DNA from: Asterias amurensis
Taxonomy: Eukaryota > Echinodermata > Asteroidea > Forcipulatida > Asteriidae
NCBI RefSeq assembly: GCF_032118995.1
Contig: NC_092662.1
Coordinates: forward strand, 4,650,001 to 4,714,000
Direction: 5' to 3'
DNA length: 64,000 bases
Shown here piece by piece: positions 1 through 11,785 of the stretch. A program made the position numbers and the translations under genes. The notes under the pieces are model-generated. The model was not told where the DNA came from. It worked only from the letters and a program-made list of their open reading frames with translations, and did not search any database. Every line of letters starts with the position of its first letter. Position 1 is the first letter of the stretch.

Positions 1-891
1 GGTTGAATGACTCTGTTACTTTCAAAGTAAACAAAAAACATGTAACAAGTTAACAAACTTTTGCACATGCCATAGACAATGCAGAGAATACAAGGCATGC
101 AAAGTGTTTGGACATAATGGACCCGAGTTACCAGTCATGTCGAGATCCGAACAATACTTAATTTTTAGTTTTTAATTAACTATTGCTTATTGTTTGTGAT
201 TTTGTGTGCGAATACCTCAAATAAAAGCATAAACTTACTCAAATCTGTAACAGCTATTTGATTTTCAAATCTAAATTTTATTGTGTGAAATGAAGATGAC
301 TATGTGAACTGAATACAAACATGGGTCTCAGAAATTCGGCTTGGTCCTTTATGTCATGTCGCGATTATTGTATTCCCTTATTTAGACCTAATTATAAAAA
401 GCAGTAAAACTTTTGGCCATATAAAATCAATCCTCCCGCCAAAATATAATTGGTCTTCAAATAAACATATTTCATTACATAAAAAAGAGGGCTTCCAAGT
501 TTCTTAGATGTTATCTCACAAAGTTTTTTTTTTTAAAGTTTTTTTAAACTTACATTATAAGATATTATCTAAGGAATTTGGAAGCCTGTCTTTTTGTATT
601 TTTATAAGATAATATAAGGTATTGGGAAGCCTGTCTTTTTGTATTTAATGAAATAAGTCTGTAGTTTTAAGCTAGCGCTGTTTGTCAGAGTGGTGCGCCC
701 TCTTGGGACTTTCATTCGAGCGCCAAAGAAATCGTTGGCGCATGCGTATGTATCATCCCTTCGACGCGCCCGTCGACACGTGTGAACGACTGCAAAAAGG
801 GAGCAGAATTTTCCACAAAAATTGTACCTTTTTCTGTGGGCAGAAATAGTTCAAACATGAGCCACCAATGCTTTCAGAACTATAGAGCAGG
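1..891. other. Intergenic, AT-rich; GC-richer patch before a possible first exon
   Basis: No convincing coding exon is seen. A near-repeat of the words around GGAAGCCTGTCTTTTTGTAT occurs at about 580-600 and 625-645. From about 665 to 800 the base composition turns GC-richer, with several CG dinucleotides and GCGC words. This would suit a promoter for the candidate exon that starts at 892, but no TATA box or initiator was recognised. Confidence 0.4.
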
Positions 892-2290
892 ATGTTTCTT
901 CAAAATAGCGGTTCAGAGATCGGTAAGTTTGTAAAATTTTCGGGGAAAATCAGGGAGGGAATTTTTGATAATTCAAACAAAATGCATTTTCGTTTGCCAG
1001 GCCCCAGTGCTTGTAAATGCCATAGCTTGGGAGAAATTGTTTCAATGTTTTATAACTTAAGTATTATTTTAAGATTTGTTGTTGTTTATTATTATTTGTT
1101 TTAAACCTCTCGGACAGTTACATTGACCAGAAGTAGTCCAGGGAAGTTTATAAAAGTTTAAAAACTGTTATCCAGTGTCTTCCACATTGTATCTGACCTC
1201 CAATTTTTGTAGCTTGCCAGACCTGGTCACTTTCTTTTGCTTTTCACTTCATTGACTTTATTTCCCTTTCATAATCCTGCAGAGCAATTTGAGCAGTAGT
1301 TGTAAATACATTTTTGGATTAACAGAGTGAAATCCTGGTCTGCATTATTTATTTTTATTCCCCCTTCTTTCATATCCTAAAAGGGGACAAGTCATTACTC
1401 CCAAATTTTAAACTTTTTAAATCTCTCTTTGCCAAAAAACCCCAAATTTTTCCCTTTTCGAGTGTCATTATAGGTTCTATTTCTTTCAGTTTGGATTCAA
1501 AACATTCTTCAATTGTCTCCCATCAATGATTTTTCTATCCAGTTCATAAACAAATAGCATACCAAGAGTGCCTAAAATGGGCTTGTTTCATAGAATGGCG
1601 GTGGAAATTTTGTGTAAATTAACCAGAAATGCCTCCCCATACTGAAGAATCGTGCACGACCTTGTGCCCCCCCCCCCCTAAAATGTAACCCTAGTTTTTG
1701 TGCAGCAATCCGGGCGAGGTAATATTAATAACACAGGACGTTTGTATTTAATTGGGACGCCATTTGGTGTTTTTTTCATTATGTAAAGAGTATGGCCTAG
1801 TATTATCATGGTGCAGCCAACTTGTTTTCCTTCATTCTTACCAATGTAACCAAACCGAAGCTGGAAGGCAGTGGTGTACGACCCCCTCCCCTAATGGCCC
1901 CCCCCCCCCTCCATTTAAAATCTAACCCTTTGGGATTGGAAATTTCCAGAGTAAACCTTTACATTTGATGTACTTTAATAGGGTGATCAATTTTGATGTT
2001 TCATAAGTCTGGTGCACCCCTGTTTTTGACACTTCTAGTTGCAGTTGGTGAAGATACTTGAGGTATATGTAAAGCTAAAAAAATGAAAATAATAATCATT
2101 ATGTTTCCCATTTTTTTCTCTCTCCACATGTACATCTGGGTAGGAGATCAAGAATCCTGCATCTTGGCTGACGGTGCCTTCAGTGCAGTTTCATCCAGCA
2201 TCAGGGTGGCCAGAGGAGGAAAGCAGAGTGACGTCTCTAGAATTGCAGAGCATGAAATACTGAGAGATCGCCTGGACATATCAGAAGGTT
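892..2290 (+). CDS. Candidate 5' exons of an unrecognised gene
   Basis: Two pieces can be joined in phase. The first begins with ATG at 892 (MFLQNSGSEI) and stops at a good donor, GATCG|GTAAGT, near 922. The second follows a pyrimidine-rich stretch and an AG near 2139 and reads GDQESCILADGAFSAVSSS and onward to about 2290. The joined stretch, about 60 residues, is polar and protein-like, with no signal peptide and no domain that I recognise. The weak point is the exit, AAG|GTTATT, which is a poor donor. No further exons were found downstream. It could be the start of a long gene or a chance open frame; I infer it only from splice phase. Confidence 0.28.
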
Positions 2291-4959
2291 ATTTTGTAAA
2301 ATCAAAACTTTTTAATTTGAACTTTACAATAAAAAAGTGCATCTTAGGCAAATCATAACAGCAGAAATTCTAATTCCCGAAGAGACCAGTATATCTTGAA
2401 GCGATTTCACTTCTGAAAGACTATCCTTCCCCCAACTCATTTAGAGACTGTCATTACATGGTGTTACCGCAAACTCTTCTATATCTTATCTCCACCATGC
2501 AAAGTTTCAAATCCTACTTATCCTTTCCTACTTGGCTGTGTTTGTTACATTACATTTTGATAGCTTCATTCTTGGAAGTACTATATAAGGTACCCACGCA
2601 TCAGGTATAATATTTAAGGTGCTTGAACAAAAAGCAACATTAAAGACACTGGACACTATTGGTAATTGTCAAAGACGATAATCTTCATAGTTGGTGTATC
2701 TCAACATACGCATAAAATAACAAAGCTGTGAAAATTTGAGCTCAAACGCAAGATAAAAATTAAAAGTTGTGTGCTTTCAGATGCTTGATTTCGGGACCTC
2801 AAATTCTAAATCTGAGGTCTCGAAATCAAATACGTGGAAAATTACTTCTTTCTCAAAAACTACATTACTTCAGAGGGAGCCGTTTCTCACATTTTTTTAA
2901 TGGTACCATCAACCTCTCCCCATTACTCATTACCAAGACGGGTTTTATGCTAATAACTATTTTGAGTAGTTACTAATAGTGTCCACTGCCTTTAAGTTTA
3001 ACGGTCTTGTAGATTATTTCGAATTATGAGCCCAATTTAAATATCTAGACTCTGATGAAAATATCACATTTTAATCCACGTTTAGTGAGCTGATGGGGAC
3101 AGCACCAACCCTCGAACACCACCCCTCAGAAATCTGAGAAAAGAATCATGCTTGAATTTTTTCTCAGATTAATATATATTTTGGTGGAAATTATCAAACC
3201 CTTTACTAAAGGAATGTTTCCAAAATGGTTTATATTATCAACAGCTACAGTGCTTCTCACCAAGCAAAAAGAATAGGAAAATTAATTTGTGGACTATTTA
3301 CAAATCTATGACCCTACCTTTAAATTAAAGCAAATACAAACAAATGAGTGCTTCACACATGACATAGTACAATGCACATTATAGTAACGAATCATTTTAT
3401 TCAAGAGACCATTTACTAAATAAATTTCAAATTGTCAGCCCCTCTAAGATCTAGCTATATAATCATAAGCCTAGCCTTAAAGGATAAGGATTTTATACAA
3501 AATCATAATTTTTCTCATACCCACTTATATTGTATTGATACATTGTATTGACATGTGAAAAAAGAAGAAGTTAGGCTTAGAGTGCCCCATGGTGGCGCTC
3601 TTCTGTGTTGTTTCCTGAATTAATTATGGAGTCTTTTGTTTCCATTGGTGGTTGGATATTTGCCAGTTGTAACAAATTCAAAGTAAATGTGTATACACTA
3701 TTCAAATCATTCAAACTTTATGCAGTTTCAATAATTTCATGCTTTTACCGAAATTCCAGAAACAATCTCTTAAAACTGAGATTTTTTGCAAAGAAAACTG
3801 AAAACTGGCAAATTTCACCATCAATTAGAATAAACGAGGGTTAACCAAGGATAGTTAGCTCAATACTTAAAAGAGATCCTTGACACATTTTAAAGCAACA
3901 ATTTAATAAAAACTTTCTATTTGTGAAACTTTCCTGCGACGAGAACTTCCAAAATAACTTTCAGGTAATCACCAAAATGTTTTACTGATAACAAAAATGT
4001 AGTAGTGAATTCGTACAAAACCCCCTTTTTGGAGAACTTTGAAGTTGAAAATGAAAAAAAAGGTTTAAGCATGTCAAAGGGTCTTTAAGTACTGAGCTAA
4101 TACTATACTAATATGTTACTTAAAAATGAGTCAGATGCAATGATACGACAGAATAAGCAAATTTCCAAAATGCTGAATTTATTGTTTCATTTTAAAGGAA
4201 AAACCTTGTATCTTTACACTTTTAATACTTTTTACTTTTTAAAATTTCTTTCCAATAAAGTTCTTTTGATACTACCAAGAATCAGTTTGTTTCCAATCAA
4301 AAACAAAGTCCTTTTTTGAAAAACACTATAAATCTGACTTATTTTAAGTAACATATTACATGTTAAAGTGGAAAAGTTTAAAGGTGTTTTTGTTATTGCT
4401 TTGTTGTGTGACCTATTTCCTCTTTTAATGTCCACTATCTTTCAATCGATCGTCCAAAATTAATTGTCTAAAGTGTCAAGCAACTCGAGTTAAAACTAAA
4501 CTCAATCATTTACTCCATGTTGTTTTAAAAAACATCAACACAGTACAAAAAAAAAGGTCACAGTGGTAGAGCAATAATTTGACAGCTTTAAACTATAAGG
4601 GGCTGCATTGCATAAAGACTGAGATAAAGTCTAATGTTTAGAGTATTGATCTGTACTATTATAAGCCTGTACATAATTGACAAAAAAAGAGTGGTATGTT
4701 TAGGGTGAAATCTAAAAAGGCTTTATATAGTTAAGTTCAATACAACAAACAGTAAACTTCTTCTCTATATATAAGTCTAAAATGCAGTCCCTTTTTATTT
4801 CCATTTTGACAAAATAACCTTGGTTAACCCCCTATCTAAAATGTTGGGATATCACTAAGGGGGGGTAGGGCCAATAATTTCACGCAGTTAATTTCGAATT
4901 GTACAACGGAACGAAAAATTTATTTGGCTGACTTAGTCTATATAAAAAGAGTTATTTTT
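2291..4959. other. Intergenic, no gene seen
   Basis: AT-rich sequence without a credible exon. It contains a full palindromic MITE at 2640-2995 and, at about 2455-2525, a fragment of a dispersed repeat that recurs near 62265-62330 (shared words CATGGTGTTACCGCAAAC and CACCATGCAAAGTTTCAAAT). The short open frames at 3605-3844 and 4113-4319 have random-looking composition and no splice context. Confidence 0.45.
2640..2995. mobile_element. Palindromic MITE, family A (full copy)
   Basis: Ends are inverted copies of each other: TTAAAGACACTGGACACTAT on the left, and AATAGTGTCCACTGCCTTTA(A) on the right. The interior holds a smaller inverted repeat built on CTCAAATTCTAAATCTGAGG. Other copies or parts lie at 29224-29654, 36042-36427, 44244-44633, 26138-26375, about 21443-21722 and about 54360-54495. 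The TTAA at each end suits a TTAA-targeting transposon, but the superfamily is an inference. There is no coding capacity. Confidence 0.85.
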
Positions 4960-7900
4960 AAGGCATTTTTATAAAAAAAAAGCACCACTGAACTGTAGAA
5001 GCAGCAGAGTTGCGCAAACGTGTGTGCCGGTCGGTGTGGCCAACTACTATCTAGAAAGTGAAGCGACTTAATGATCTAAGTATTAATGGAAGGAAAGCAT
5101 TTTATTAAGTTAAATCAAGTTAATGTTTCATTGATAGTATGTTTGACCGAAGTCCTGTCTTACATGATTGACAAACTAAAAAGATTTTTTTTTGTTTAAG
5201 TCCGAAGCCAAAAATTAATTGCAAATTTTGTTTTAAAATCCAAAACAAAAGTCGGAAAGGATTCTTAGTTGCCCGTTAAAATGTTTGATGAATCTGTATC
5301 AAGTGTACCATCGGACGTCTCCCCCTGTTCGGGCAAACACGTCGCTAAGTTCTTGGAGTAAAGTTTGAATTTTGGTTGGAGTGTAAAAGGACGCTTCCAC
5401 TCCCTCACCGATTAAGTCCTGTACCATCAGAATAACGAAGACTTCAACCCAGATGATGATGTGCTGATCAGAGAAACAAGATTCCAACATGGTGGCTGAA
5501 CTTTACAAATTTTGTGATTTTTTGCATTGAGCACCCCCCCCACCCCCCAAAAAAGGAACAAAATCTGCTTGTTCTTTTCAATGATAACAGCATACTCAGG
5601 AATGTATTGGTTTCACTTGAGTTAAGTATTACATGTACCACACTTCACATAAATTTTGATTCACATCAAAATGGGTTTTGAATTTGTTAAAATGTTGTCA
5701 CATTGTCCATGTACATGTGTACAAACAACATGCACAAATTTTGCACAAATTTTAAGTCAAACTTGTAAGTGTGGTTATACATGTCATTCAGATTAGCATC
5801 TTGATTGCGATAAGTTTCATTACAGGAGATATTGTAGATGACATTGGGTTTATGAAGAATAACTAGACAACCTAACACCTGTTTCTATAAACCAAGCCTA
5901 TTAAGAGCCTAAAAATGCCTAACTCTACTAACTACAACAAAGTTCCGAAACCTACGTAATTACGACTTAATGATAAAGTTCTGATAAATCTGCCTACTAA
6001 TCCATGCATAATATTACCTCTAACATTTGATCTCCGAAATTTTGTAGGACTTATTTTTGCACAAAATTAAGTCTAATGTTATTGTCTGAAAATTAAGATT
6101 CTTACTGTGACGGTTAAACAAGTCTAATGTTAACTTCTGAAACTAAGATTCTGAAAAATGGGATGCTGAAACAAGTCTAATGTCAACGTCTGAAACAAAG
6201 ATTCTATCTGTGACGCTGAAACAAGTCTAGCCCTAATGTAAATTCTGAAAACTTGGATACTAACTGTGACGCTAAAACAAACCTAATGTTAACGGCTGAA
6301 AAACTAAGATTCTTACTGTGACGGTTAAACAAGTCTAATATTAACTTCTGAAAACTAAGGTTCTGAAAAATGGGACGCTGAAACAAGTCTAATGTTAACG
6401 TCTGAAACAAAGATTCTAACTGTGACGCTGAAACAATTCTAACAGTGTTTATCAATAAACCAAATCTATAACTACATGTACTTGGTCATGCAGGAAACTA
6501 CTGATTTTGTTATGAAGCCCTTGATCTACATTTTCTAGTGGCCAATGATAGAGAATTTGTGACTTTAATCATAAGGGGCAATGTCGTTCGATTGTTTGCA
6601 TCATACATTACTTCCTAAACTAGTCATCATTTAGACACCTGACTCCTTTTAGAACATGTAGCAGAGCTGAGTAAGATGGTTAACCTAACACCTATTGAAT
6701 TTTAACTAAGTGAAGTACATGTTAGGTACATGTAGTTAATTAAATCTACTGTGGTTTAGTACTAAAAATATGTTTATACAAATCATGCACAACGGCAAGA
6801 TTTGTAAAGCCTGACTCCTTTAAGATGTCCTAATGCAAGATGACCTAATGTCTTGGTCACTTATAGACGTCCAATGGTTTAGCAGTGAAAGGGTTAACTA
6901 GTTAACTAAAACCTATTGAACCTATTGAACTTTTGTGTTGTTTTGCTAATCATGCTCAAAAGCAGGATTTGTGACTTTTAAGTTAAAGGCCAATGTCTAC
7001 TGGCCAGTATCATTTACATCATTTCCTAAAGTGATTGTCGTTAACATTACCTACTATGTACAATCTGTACATGTCCACTCAGACCCATCACAAATGACCT
7101 TATGATCGGTCACTTAAATAGGTCAATAGTTTAGCATCATAGACTGAATAACGCCAACCAGTTAAGCAGAACAGGGGTTCTAACTAGCATGTACATAATG
7201 CACAACAGCAACTGCATGTGTATCACTGACATTAATACGTCTACAACTAGGACCCTAGCTAGGCTATCTAACCACTGTTAACGATTCTAACTCCTGAAGG
7301 AGTTAACACAACCTACTGTGCCTGAGTACTAAATATAAGTACATAATGCATAACAGCAGCTTTCTAAAAAGTGACGTTTTTTCTTCTACAACTAGGACCC
7401 TCTTTACTTCCTACACAATCCCAATGTCATCTTTGATATCTCCTTTTGATACAGTCAAAATTTCTTAACACAAGTGAAACCAATGTAAAAGCCTGAGTAC
7501 CTGAGTGAAATGTGAATAGCCATGTTCAGAATCTCGTTTCTCCGACCCTCGCACCAACATCTGGGTAGAAGTCTCCGTCATCCGTCAAGTTCAGAGGCTC
7601 CTTCAGATCGGAAGAGGATGTCCGGTGTAGAAAAGTTGCTCAAAAAGTAGACCCGTTTACACAGGAACAGTACAGAGAGACGGGTACCAACTTAGGATAA
7701 CAAAATGATCAGGTAAAAAATGTGAAAAAAAAGTGCAATGGTCCTCAGTCCTTGACACTTTCGATACAGGCCCCCAAAGACTTCAACAGGCAACCGAATC
7801 CTTTCTTTCTTAGGTTTTGTTTTTCGTTAGAGATCGGAAAGTTGAAATTAGTTTGTCAATCATGTAAGGTAGGACACCGGTAAGACAGACTACCAGCGCC

Positions 7901-8062
7901 ACATCAACAAGATTTCACTTAATAAAATGCTTACCCAACCATTAACTCTTGGATCATTAGGTCGCCACACATTCCAGATAGTAGTAGGCCACACCAACCG
8001 GCACACACGTTTGCACAACTCTGCTGCTTCTACAGTTCAGTGGTACTTTTTTTTTTATAAAA
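4960..8062. repeat. Decayed inverted duplication, arms about 0.7-0.9 kb
   Basis: The left arm (about 4960-5870) and the reverse complement of the right arm (about 7390-8062) match along most of their length. Shared words include CTGAACTGTAGAAGCAGCAG, AAGCATTTTATTAAGT, TTACATGATTGACAAACTAA and GATGACATTGGG, in the same order. Similarity near the outer end looks like 85-90% by eye and falls inward. The spacer holds short tandem repeats (6068-6441) and more decayed repeats to 7390. It may be a foldback-like element or an inverted genomic duplication. No clear target duplication was found. Confidence 0.7.
6068..6441. repeat. Short tandem repeat, unit about 50 bp
   Basis: The phrases AAGTCTAATGTTAACGTCTG, AAACAAAGATTCTAACTGTG and ACGCTGAAAC recur about seven times with small changes. 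The array sits in the spacer of the surrounding inverted duplication. The 83-residue open frame on the minus strand here is just the repeat read through. Confidence 0.8.
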
Positions 8063-9539
8063 ATGCCTTTTTTTTTTGACAATTGTGTGATTTATACAAT
8101 TGAAACATATTTACATAAATGACAAACAAATCAACATGTGAGTCACTCCTATGTATGTCTCAGTGCCTATTTAAACTTATGGTAAACATTTAAAAAAAAA
8201 ACTGGAAAAAAAAAAACATTGATCAAAAACATTGAATGAATGAAGCTTGAGTAAAATTGGTCTTTGTATAAATTTGTTTTTTGAAACTGATGAACAAAAA
8301 TATTCAATTAACAACTTCAGGAGGCATTAATTAAATAGAACAATAAAGATAAAATCATTTGGAAAATTGAATATCGTTGAAATTTTGTTAATATAAAAAA
8401 GGGCAAATGATGAATTTTCTAGAAGAATCAGGCAATTCCATAAAGAAATCAATGACTTCAGGAGCCACTAATCTCAATACTGACACGAAAAAAATTAGTG
8501 CATTGCTTTTGTTTTATCATTATATTTATTTTATATATTGCTTTTTACAGAGTTTTTGAATAAAAGAAGGAAAAACAACCAATAAAAGAATTGATTCTTA
8601 TGTGCGCAAACTATGGATGTTTTTTGACGTGTCTTTACCATTAAGTGTAAACAGGCTGCAGAGACCAGTAACCTGAAGTTTTCACAGGTTTTCTTTAAAA
8701 GATACTCTTGACTTGGAGAGAGTTAATTAATTTTGTCAACAAGAAAGTTTCTGCCAACTAAAAGCTCACTAAAATAATTTATTTTTTGAACATGAAGAAC
8801 TTGGACTATGATATCTTTGTCCAGAGTGACTCACATGTTGATTTGAAAAATTTAAATTCAATGTAACATCATTAACAATAATAATATAATTTAGTTCAAG
8901 AAATGGTTCAGGATCAATCTTTGGCTTGAAACAAAAATATAAATTTTCTGGATTGCTGCAAAAAAACCAAACCCAAGGATATTTTCAAATGTCATGATAA
9001 AAGACTAACACAGTTTTTGTGTTATTTTTTTTTGTATTGATGCACGTTTTGGAAAAAACCCCATAACTTTTCAAGATGCCCGCGAGTACCCCTACAAATT
9101 TCATAAGATTTCAGTAAAAAGTGAATTAAAAAATATTTGATGACCTTTTAAAAATAAATAAAAATCAAATGTGGATTTCAACCAGTTTGGAATCAGGTAA
9201 TGATTTCTTAATTTGGTTATTTTGTGAAAAGAATTTCAAGAGTTGATTACATTAGAAAATCTTTCTTTATGAGAAATACAACAAACCCCTTGTGAAGATT
9301 TAGTCTGATATGAAATCCTGAACCATTTCTTAAAACAAAATTTGGGATAGATCCAATCATGGAGAAACTGTGTTTTTTTTATTTCCAAATTGCAAATAGA
9401 AGCCATGTTAGTTTTACAGATGCCACAAATGCCATGCAAGTTTTTGTGAGGCATCACTACTCAAAAGGATTGTGGAATAAAGAGTAAGTGACTGCCAGGT
9501 CTGCTGGACACCAGTATTGTTTTACAAAGTTTGTGAACC
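8063..9539. other. Intergenic, nothing recognised
   Basis: Very AT-rich sequence with long A and T runs. No exon, hairpin or repeat with clear borders was seen. Open frames are short and have no splice signals. Confidence 0.4.
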
Positions 9540-11785
9540 CTTGCCTAGCCCCTATTGGAAAGGGTACATGGATTGAGTCGGGTGTTGGCATGCCATCTTG
9601 AAGCCTTGGCTGTTTCAGCGTTAGGCAAGATCTCTAGCTTCTCCCCGAGTGGAAAGGGGACAAGGATTGAGTCTTGGATGGTTTATGTATAACAAGGGCT
9701 GTGAAACCCCTACCCCCAGTTGAAAGGGGTAAATAATTGAGTCAAGTGCTTGGACTGCTTGCCACTACCTCATTCAAGTCTGACTGTTGCAGTGATAGCG
9801 AGACCTCTGCCTACCCCCAGTGGAAAGGGGACAAGGATTGAGTCATGTGCTGGCCACTACCTCATTCAAGTCTGACTGTTGCAGTGATAGCGAGACCTCT
9901 GCCTACCCCCAGTGGAAAGGGGACAAGGATTGAGTCATGTGCTGGCCACTACCTCATTCAAGCCTGGACTGTTTCAGTGATTGCGAGACCTCTGGCCTAC
10001 CCCCAGTGGAAAGGGGACAAGGATTGTGTCATGTGCTGACCACTACCTCATTTAAGCCTCGACTGTTGCAGTGATAGCGAGACCTCTGGCTACCCCCAGT
10101 GGAAAGGGGACAAGGATTGAGTCATGTGCTGGCCACTACCTCATCCGAGCCTCAACTGTTTCAGTGATAGCGAGACCTCTGGCTACACCCCCAATGGAAA
10201 GGGGACAAGGATTGTGTCATGTGCTGGCCACTACCTCATCCAAGCCTTGACTGTATCAGTGTTAGCGAGACCTCTGGCCTACCCCCAGTGGAAAGGGGAC
10301 AAGGATTGAGTCATGTGCTGGCCACAACCTCATTCTAGCCTGGACTGTTTCAGTGATAGCGAGACCTCTGGCCTACCCCCAGTGGAAAGGGGACAAGGAT
10401 TGAGAGTCATGTGCTGGCCACTACCTCATTTAAGCCTAGACTGTTTCTGTGATAGCGAGACCTCTGGCTACCCCCAGTGGAAAGGGGACAAAAATTGAGT
10501 CAAGTGCTGGCCACTACCTCATTCAAGCCTGGACTGTTTCAGTGATAGCGAGACCTCTGGCCTGCCTACCCCCAGTGGAAAGGGGACAAGGATTGAGTAA
10601 AGTGCTGGCCACTACCTCATTCAAGCCTTGACTGTTTCGGTGATAGCAAGACCTCAGGCCTACCCCCAGTGGAAAGGGGACAAGGATTGAGTCATGTGCT
10701 GGCCACTACCTCATCCGAGCCTGGACTGTTTCAGTGATAGCGAGACCTCTGACCTACCCCCAGTGGAAAGGGGACAAGGATTGTGTCATGTGCTGGCCAC
10801 TACCTCATCCAAGCCTCGACTGTATCAGTGTTAGCGAGACCTCTGGCCTACCCCCAGTGGAAAGGGGACAAGGATTGAGTCATGTGCTGGCCACAACCTC
10901 ATTCTAGCCTGGACTGTTTCAGTGATAGCGAGACCTCTGGCCTACCCCCAGTGGAAAGGGGACAAGGATTGAGAGTCATGTGCTGGCCACTACCTCATTT
11001 AAGCCTAGACTGTTTCTGTGATAGCGAGACCTCTGGCCTACCCCCAGTGGAAAGGGGACAAGAATTGAGTCAAGTGCTGGCCACTACCTCATTTAAGCCT
11101 AGACTGTTTCTGTGATAGCGAGACCTCAGGCCTACCCCCAGTGGAAAGGGGACAAGGATTGAGTCATGTGCTGGCCACTACCTCATCCGAGCCTGGACTG
11201 TTTCAGTTATAGCGAGACCTCTGGCCTGCCTACCCCCAGTGGAAAGGGAACAAGGATTGAGTCAAGTGCTGGCCACAACCTCATTCTAGCCTGGACTGTT
11301 TCAGTGACAGCGAGACCTGTGGCCTACCCCCAGTGGAAAGGCGACAAGCATTGAGTCATGTGCTGGCCACTACCTCGTTTAAGCCTGGACTGTTTCAGTG
11401 ACAGCGAGACCTGTGGCCTATCCCCAATGGAAAGGGGTCAAGGATTGAGTCAAGTGCTGACCACTACCTCATTCAAGCCTCGACTGTATCAGTGTTAGCG
11501 AGACCTCTGGCTACCCCCAATGGAAAGGGAACAAGGATTGAGTCATGTACTTGCCACTACCTCATTCAAGCCTGGACTGTTTCAGTGACAGCGAGACCTA
11601 TGGCTACCCCCAGTGGAAAGGGGACAAGGATTGAGTCATGTGCTGGCCACCACCTCATCCAAGCCTGGACTGTTTCAGTGTCAGCGAGACCTCTGGCTAC
11701 CCCCAGTGGAAAGGGGACAAGGATTGCGCCTTGGGCTGACCTTAACCTTACAGCCTTGGCTGTTTAAGTAAGAGTGAAACCCAGT
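9540..11785. repeat. Minisatellite, unit about 93 bp, about 24 copies
   Basis: Every unit carries the words GCTGGCCACTACCTCATTCA, GACTGTTTCAGTGATAGCGA and CCCCCAGTGGAAAGGGGACA. The edge units (9540-9780 and after 11735) are diverged, and the central ones are close to one another. Because 93 is a multiple of three, frames stay open over one or two units and give several false open frames of 60-91 codons. A block of about six units appears twice (see findings). GC content is well above the flanks. Confidence 0.93.

Noticed and set aside
9845-11767. Series of open frames of 60-91 codons (MCWPLPHSSL and similar) as a repeat-protein gene
   Set aside because: They come from a 93-bp tandem repeat whose length is a multiple of three; frames switch from unit to unit and there is no splice or start context.
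9540-11785. CRISPR-like array
   Set aside because: Units are contiguous with no unique spacers, and the genome is eukaryotic.
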